This document shows, piece after piece, positions 15,171 to 19,462 of a DNA stretch of 19,462 bases. Origin of the DNA: CBDUBU01 sp965365465 (GTDB taxonomy: Bacteria; Bacteroidota; Rhodothermia; Rhodothermales; DASSAV01). Numbering within the stretch: the stretch's first letter is position 1; each line of letters opens with the position of its first letter. The stretch lies in the NCBI GenBank assembly GCA_965365465.1, contig CBDUBU010000039.1:1-19462 (forward strand), written 5' to 3'. The translations under genes were made by a program, and so were the position numbers. The notes beneath the pieces are model-generated. The model made no database searches. It saw only the letters and a list, made by a program, of their open reading frames with translations, and was not told the origin of the DNA.

Positions 15171-15572
15171 AGCTCACACGCTGCGCTCGAACATTGAACG
15201 CCTGACAATCTGGTGAATACTGATCCCGGCGGCGAAGAAAATTGCCGGTTTTTTTATCTACACGAATGCTATCTATCGTCACTTCTGCGAGCAGCTTCGC
15301 TTCAGGAGCCGGGATATTTTTCGCAGGGCGATCTTCAGCTTCCTATGTTTACTGTCGTTAGTCGCTGCGCTCGTTTACTGGCGTTAGTCGCTGCGCTCGT
15401 TTGCTCGCCGCCTTTCCCTGACCGTTGCTCCATCTCAACACACTTTTACCCTATCATCTTCACTACTTCAGAACGATGGCGCTTCGGATCACCGACTACA
15501 GTATAAGGCATTTTCAGCAGGAACAAATCCCAGATCTGGATTAATCCAGCCAACTCAGGCCATGCGTCCTTT
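15171..15572. other. Intergenic region between gmd and the response regulator
   Basis: About 400 bp with no credible gene. It contains a two-copy 26-bp tandem repeat (15351-15402). It also has a small plus-strand hairpin, CCGGC (15226-15230) with GCCGG (15244-15248), followed by seven T residues, which resembles a terminator although no plus-strand gene precedes it. The promoter of the response regulator probably lies here, but no clear consensus was recognised. Confidence 0.5.
15351..15402. repeat. 26-bp tandem repeat, two copies
   Basis: Two adjacent 26-base units (15351-15376 and 15377-15402) differ at a single base (T or G at the fifth position). Each contains CGTTAGTCGCTGCGCTCGTT. The unit occurs only in this intergenic region within the window. 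Confidence 0.85.
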
Positions 15573-16646
15573 TCAGCCCGGACGGGATGCCGTCAAGGTC
15601 TGTTCATCGCGGGCATCGGAAAGGTCGGCGGTGACCATTTCAAACACCATTTCATCCAGGGTGCAGCGCGGCATCCAACCGAGCTTTTCACGCGCTTTGG
15701 CAGCGTCGCCCAGCAAGAGGTCTACCTCGGTGGGGCGGAAATAGCGTGGGTCAATCTTAATCAGCACATCCCCCGTAGCCCGGTTGACGCCGCACTCATC
15801 CGGTCCCTCGCCGGTCCAGGCCAGTTCTATTCCAGTCGCAGCAAAGGCTTTTTCGCAGAAAGTGCGCACCGAGGTCGTCTCGCCCGTCGCCAGGACGTAA
15901 TCTTCCGGTTCGGGCTGTTGCAGGATGCGCCACATGCCCTGCGTATAATCACGGGCATGGCCCCAGTCGCGCCGGGCGTCGAGGTTGCCGAGATAAAGCG
16001 TCTGTTCGAGGCCCAGGCTGATGCGGGCCGCTGCCCGCGTTATTTTGCGGGTTACGAACGTCTCGCCGCGAATCGGGCTTTCATGGTTAAAGAGGATGCC
16101 GTTGCAGGCATACATGCCATAGGCTTCGCGGTAATTAACCGTGATCCAGTAGGCATAGAGTTTCGCCACCGCATAAGGACTGCGCGGATAGAACGGGGTC
16201 GTTTCGTTCTGCGGGACCGCCTGCACCTTGCCGTAAAGCTCGCTGGTGGATGCCTGATAAAACCGGGTCTTGTCCTGAAGGCGAAGGATGCGGATGGCTT
16301 CGAGCAAGCGGAGCGTACCGACAGCATCCGCGTTGGCCGTGTATTCGGGCGTTTCGAAGCTCACCTGCACATGGCTCTGCGCGGCCAGGTTATAAATCTC
16401 GTCCGGCTGAACCTCCTGGATGATGCGAATCAGGTTGGTCGAGTCCGTCAGATCGCCATAGTGGAGAAAAAAGTCAATGTCCTTCGCATGAGGGTCCTCA
16501 TAGAGGTGGTCGATGCGCTGGGTATTGAACAGGCTGCTCCGGCGTTTGATGCCATGCACTTCATAGCCTTTGGAGAGCAGCAGTTCGGCCAGGTAAGCGC
16601 CATCCTGACCGGTAATTCCCGATACCAGTGCTTTTTTTCTACTCAT
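15573..16646 (-). CDS. gmd: GDP-mannose 4,6-dehydratase
   Basis: A cytoplasmic SDR-family enzyme that converts GDP-D-mannose to GDP-4-keto-6-deoxy-D-mannose, the first step to GDP-L-fucose. The 357 residues match the family's usual length. The NADP-binding GxxGxxG is at Gly10-Gly13-Gly16 (GITGQDGAYL), followed by the family-specific HGIKRRSSLFNTQRIDHLY. The catalytic set is Thr134 and Glu136 (ASTSELYGK) and Tyr158-x3-Lys162 (YAVAK); NHESPIRGETFVTRKITRA is also characteristic. It lies 73 bp downstream of the GDP-fucose synthase gene, which supplies the next step; the usual gmd-first order is reversed here. The gap holds a 7-bp hairpin, and an A-rich AAAGAAAG precedes the ATG. Confidence 0.97.
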   Translation of the reverse strand: MSRKKALVSGITGQDGAYLAELLLSKGYEVHGIKRRSSLFNTQRIDHLYEDPHAKDIDFFLHYGDLTDSTNLIRIIQEVQPDEIYNLAAQSHVQVSFETPEYTANADAVGTLRLLEAIRILRLQDKTRFYQASTSELYGKVQAVPQNETTPFYPRSPYAVAKLYAYWITVNYREAYGMYACNGILFNHESPIRGETFVTRKITRAAARISLGLEQTLYLGNLDARRDWGHARDYTQGMWRILQQPEPEDYVLATGETTSVRTFCEKAFAATGIELAWTGEGPDECGVNRATGDVLIKIDPRYFRPTEVDLLLGDAAKAREKLGWMPRCTLDEMVFEMVTADLSDARDEQTLTASRPG

Positions 16647-16659
16647 CTTTCTTTTTTTG

Positions 16660-16677
16660 CCTGCCTGCGGAGGCAGG
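16660..16677. repeat. Short hairpin in the fcl-gmd gap
   Basis: CCTGCCT (16660-16666) and AGGCAGG (16671-16677) form a perfect 7-bp stem with a 4-base loop, directly upstream of the gmd ribosome-binding region. On the coding (minus) strand it is followed by an A-run rather than T residues, so it is not a terminator. It could affect gmd translation or mRNA stability. Confidence 0.5.
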
Positions 16678-16719
16678 AATTATTGCAGGAGTCCATAAAA
16701 AATAAAAAGGGGGAAGCGC

Positions 16720-17712
16720 TCAGGCATCGGAGGCAGGTAGTTCCTGCGCCAGGTGGTTCAGAAACCATCTGTACGTTCTGCCGATTCCCTCTCTGAGCGG
16801 CGTGCGGGCCTGCCAGCCAAGCGCCTTCATGCGCGTGACATCGAGCAGCTTTCGGGGCGTACCGTCAGGCCTGGAGGCATCGAAAACGAGCGGGCTTTCG
16901 CTGTCCAGCACCTCCCGAATCTGCTCGGCCAGATCGCGGATCGAGAGGTCCGTTCCGACCCCTACGTTCAGAATGCCGTCGGGCGCGGCCTCGTAAAGCT
17001 GCTGCTCCGGCAACCGGAGCACGAAGAAGCAGGCATCGGCCAGGTCATCGCTGTGGAGAAACTCACGCCGGGGAGCGCCGCTTCCCCAGAGCGTCACCGG
17101 CGCATCAGGGGAACCTGCTTCGCCTTTCGCCTCGTGAAACTTGCGGATCAGGGCGGGCAGCACATGGCTGCTCTGAAGATCGAAGTTATCGCCGGGGCCG
17201 TACAGATTGGTCGGCATCAGGCTGACGAAGTCGTCGCCATGCTGGCGGCGATAAGCCTGGCACATCTTGATGCCCGCAATCTTGGCAACCGCGTACCACT
17301 CGTTGGTCGGCTCCAGCGGCCCGGTGAGCAGATGCTCTTCTTTCATCGGCTGGGGCGCGTGCCGGGGGTAAATGCACGAACTGCCCAGAAAAACCAGCCG
17401 CCGGACGCCGGTGCGATGCGCTGCCCGGATGATGTTCGTCTGAATGGCAAGGTTGTCGCTGATGAAATCAGCCGGGTAGGTATCATTCGCCAGAATGCCG
17501 CCGACCCGCGCGGCAGCCAGCACGACAAACTCCGGCTGTTCCCTATCGAAAAAGGCATCCACCGCCCCTTGATCGCGCAGATCCAGTTCATGCCGGGTTC
17601 GCAGGATCAGGTTTTGATACCCGCCTTCGCGGACCCGGCGGACGACGGCAGACCCGACCAGCCCACGATGACCGGCTATGTAGATTTTTGCTTCAGGGGC
17701 AACGAGATGCAT
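16720..17712 (-). CDS. fcl: GDP-L-fucose synthase
   Basis: The 3,5-epimerase/4-reductase that turns the product of the GDP-mannose dehydratase into GDP-L-fucose with NADPH. The 330 residues are typical. Nucleotide-binding motif at Gly14-Gly17-Gly20 (IAGHRGLVGSA); AAARVGGILANDTYPADFI; the catalytic Ser and Cys in GSSCIYP (Ser111 or 112, Cys113); Tyr140-x3-Lys144 (EWYAVAKIAG); and His183, the counterpart of the acid-base histidine. PTNLYGPGDNFD is another family signature. It is the first gene of the fucose pair, divergent from the Wzi-like gene across about 380 bp. GDP-L-fucose would be the activated sugar for the surface polysaccharide implied by the neighbouring export genes. Confidence 0.97.
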   Translation of the reverse strand: MHLVAPEAKIYIAGHRGLVGSAVVRRVREGGYQNLILRTRHELDLRDQGAVDAFFDREQPEFVVLAAARVGGILANDTYPADFISDNLAIQTNIIRAAHRTGVRRLVFLGSSCIYPRHAPQPMKEEHLLTGPLEPTNEWYAVAKIAGIKMCQAYRRQHGDDFVSLMPTNLYGPGDNFDLQSSHVLPALIRKFHEAKGEAGSPDAPVTLWGSGAPRREFLHSDDLADACFFVLRLPEQQLYEAAPDGILNVGVGTDLSIRDLAEQIREVLDSESPLVFDASRPDGTPRKLLDVTRMKALGWQARTPLREGIGRTYRWFLNHLAQELPASDA

Positions 17713-18093
17713 AAAGAGTCCGGAGTTAGCCGGGAATAGACCTCTCCAATCTTTCTAATCTATAAGGCAGGGAGAGGCTGCGAGCAAAATATAAAGAGGT
17801 TCAAAAACGGTTAAGTTCGGTATTCTCCGGCATGAAGGCAATTACCTGATCTACCGAACATAGGGCTGAACGTGATCCGGGCGGTCACACGGACAGGAAA
17901 CTCGTTTTTTTCTGCGGGCGCAGAGGGTTATTTTGTTTGCCTCTGTATTTTCCTCCTCTTTTTCACGGCGCAGCGGAGAGGCTACTGCTTCAACGACCTC
18001 TCTCCGGAGAGAACGCCGGGGCATGACCTTTCCACCTTGCGCTATTACGTGTTGGCGGCCTCTGTTTTGAACAACTTGCAAGCTGTCAGATTG
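17713..18093. other. Divergent intergenic region, fcl / Wzi-like gene
   Basis: About 380 bp that must contain promoters for two divergent genes. There is an AT-rich tract (AAAATATAAAG near 17786-17796; minus strand TATATTTTG) about 75 bp upstream of the fcl start, and a perfect palindrome CTCTCCGGAGAG at 18000-18011 about 80 bp before the plus-strand gene. No convincing gene was seen. Confidence 0.45.
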
Positions 18094-19462
18094 ATGTGTG
18101 GGCTGGCTACGCTACTGTGCTGGAGCGCAACGGTTGCCCGCGCACAGACAGATGGCCTTCTTCAGATCGATGATGCAATGCACCGCTTTCTGCTTCGCCA
18201 GCAAGCGGCAGGCCGCCTCGAAAACGCCTTTTTGAGCCATCAACCCCTGTCTGCCTATGAGGCAGGGCGCTATCTGGACCGTCTCTCGGAAAAACAACTC
18301 CGGCTCGGCGCCACAGACTTGGCGCTGCTGGATCGTTTCCGGCTCCGCGCACCCGGTCCCGGCGCAGCCCGTATGCATCGCCGCTTCCGCTTTCTCTATT
18401 CCAACGGCCATGACCTGATCTCGGCGGAAGGAGCGCAGTACGCCATTCAAATCAACCCGATCCTGTACACGGCCTACGGACGTGGGCGGCAGAGCGAGCG
18501 TGAAGGCCGGGAGGCCGGCGCTATGGTGTGGGAATATGCACGGGGCGTGCGCGCCTCCGGCAGCATCGGCCCCTACGTTTTTTTTGAAACAAGGTTGACG
18601 GAAAACAGGGCGCGACCCGTCTGGCCCGCTCACAAGGCAGGTACGGCTCCGCGCCTCGCCTCAGCGGTGCTCGTGGACGAAAAGGTGTACGACTACTTCG
18701 CCGCGGCAGGCGCGGTAGGGCTGCGAACGCAGTTCTTCGAGGTGCGGTTTGGACGAGACCGGAACCAGTGGGGGCCTGCCGGGAGCAGCCTCATGCTCTC
18801 CAACTATGCGGCTCCCTACGACCAGTTACAGATCCGAACGAGTGTATGGCGCTTGCAATACACGAACGTTTTTGCCGGACTGTCCGAGCCGAGGTTTCGC
18901 AGGAAGGGCGTGGATACGATTGTGCCGCGCAAGTATGCAGCCTTTCACCGGCTTGCCCTGCGCCTGCCGGGGCGCGTGCAAGTGGGGCTTTCGGAATCCG
19001 TCGTCTTTGCCAGCGACACGCTGGGCCTGCGGCGCGGCTTCGACCTGTCGTACGCGAACCCGGTGCTTTTCTACCGGGCTGTCGAACGCGACCGGGGCAG
19101 CCCCGACAATGTGCTGCTCGGCGCTGATCTCTCGTGGGTGGTCTTGCCGGGCTGGCAGCTTTACGGAGAGATGCTGCTGGACGAACTGAAGGTGAGCGAG
19201 ATTGGAAAAGCGTGGTGGGGAAACAAATGGGGAATAGCGGCAGGGGTGCATCTGGCCGACCTGCCCCTGCCGGGGCTGTCCGCGCGTTTTGAATACGCCC
19301 GGCTGCGGCCCTACCTGTACAGCCACCGGGGGCCGGGAACAGATTATACCCACTACAATGACGTGCTGGGGCATCCGGCAGGTCCGAATGCGGAAGATCT
19401 GTCTTTTCGGATCGACTACCAGGCCACGCCCCGGCTGCACGCAGCGGTGAATGCGGCCTACA
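18094..19462 (+). CDS. Wzi-like capsule assembly protein, 3' end cut by window edge
   Basis: An outer-membrane beta-barrel protein of the capsule-assembly Wzi type, open through the right edge (456 codons visible; Bacteroidota relatives are usually somewhat longer). A signal peptide ends SATVARAQ (residues 1-18). Then comes the N-terminal helical part (IDDAMHRFLLRQQAAG) and the barrel, with family-like stretches FGRDRNQWGPAGSSLMLSN (about 219-237), APYDQLQIRT and RRGFDLSYANPVLFYRAVE (about 312-330). ATG 18094 is chosen for the signal peptide, but its n-region lacks a positive charge; an upstream TTG at 18067 would add MNNLQAVRL and give a better signal. No clear ribosome-binding site is seen for either. 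It diverges from the GDP-fucose genes and probably anchors or guides the polysaccharide at the cell surface. Confidence 0.82.
   Translation, partial: MCGLATLLCWSATVARAQTDGLLQIDDAMHRFLLRQQAAGRLENAFLSHQPLSAYEAGRYLDRLSEKQLRLGATDLALLDRFRLRAPGPGAARMHRRFRFLYSNGHDLISAEGAQYAIQINPILYTAYGRGRQSEREGREAGAMVWEYARGVRASGSIGPYVFFETRLTENRARPVWPAHKAGTAPRLASAVLVDEKVYDYFAAAGAVGLRTQFFEVRFGRDRNQWGPAGSSLMLSNYAAPYDQLQIRTSVWRLQYTNVFAGLSEPRFRRKGVDTIVPRKYAAFHRLALRLPGRVQVGLSESVVFASDTLGLRRGFDLSYANPVLFYRAVERDRGSPDNVLLGADLSWVVLPGWQLYGEMLLDELKVSEIGKAWWGNKWGIAAGVHLADLPLPGLSARFEYARLRPYLYSHRGPGTDYTHYNDVLGHPAGPNAEDLSFRIDYQATPRLHAAVNAAY

Noticed and set aside
15224..15256. CCGGC/GCCGG hairpin with seven T residues on the plus strand
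   Set aside because: It has the shape of a terminator but a stem of only 5 bp, and no plus-strand gene lies upstream. It is noted in the intergenic entry rather than called as a terminator.
16753..17739. 328-codon plus-strand frame opposite fcl
   Set aside because: It is an antisense shadow of a well-recognised GDP-L-fucose synthase with all its catalytic residues.

Overview
The window looks like chromosomal DNA from a Bacteroidota-Rhodothermota-type bacterium. The evidence is one protein with a C-terminal type IX secretion (T9SS) sorting domain of the NYPNPFNP type, a secreted protein ending in a dockerin-like EF-hand pair, a Wzi-like outer-membrane capsule protein, and moderately high GC estimated by eye. 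No tRNA, rRNA, CRISPR array or transposase gene is visible.

Left block (about 1-8920, all minus strand). Read in the direction of transcription, the genes are: a WecA/MraY-type polyprenyl-phosphate sugar-1-phosphate transferase (8920-7697), a PqqD-like RiPP recognition element (7609-7325), an asparagine-synthetase-like lasso cyclase (7266-5272), a 45-residue lasso precursor (5237-5100), a stem-loop terminator, a 0.8-kb stretch with no convincing gene, a PF14907-type nucleotidyltransferase (start 4167), a Wzc-type co-polymerase/tyrosine kinase, and a truncated SLBB-domain export protein. A lasso-peptide cassette is therefore embedded inside an exopolysaccharide/capsule operon. The precursor has a canonical YxxPx(I)xxxGxxxxxT leader. 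Its predicted core has Ala1 and Asp9 for the ring plus Cys4 and Cys23, one in the ring and one in the tail. The usual leader peptidase (B2, transglutaminase-like) is not found in the window.

Middle. Positions 8921-10260 carry no convincing gene but hold several inverted repeats and a strongly foldable stretch. Two plus-strand genes follow. The first is a secreted protein ending in two tandem dockerin-like Ca-binding repeats. The second is a protein with a cohesin-like N-terminal region and a T9SS sorting domain. They face a minus-strand Tat/lipoprotein peptide-amidase-like enzyme across a perfect bidirectional terminator.

Right block. On the minus strand lie an orphan NarL/LuxR response regulator, GDP-mannose 4,6-dehydratase and GDP-L-fucose synthase, the two-step route to GDP-L-fucose. 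Diverging on the plus strand is a Wzi-like capsule assembly gene that runs off the right edge. Fucose precursor synthesis, lipid-linked glycan initiation, Wzc/SLBB export and Wzi together indicate a fucose-containing surface polysaccharide locus.

Intergenic DNA contains related repeats: a roughly 20-bp terminal-inverted-repeat motif at four places, and a hairpin of the GTGTCAT-type family common between genes in many genomes. This suggests small non-autonomous repeats have accumulated here.
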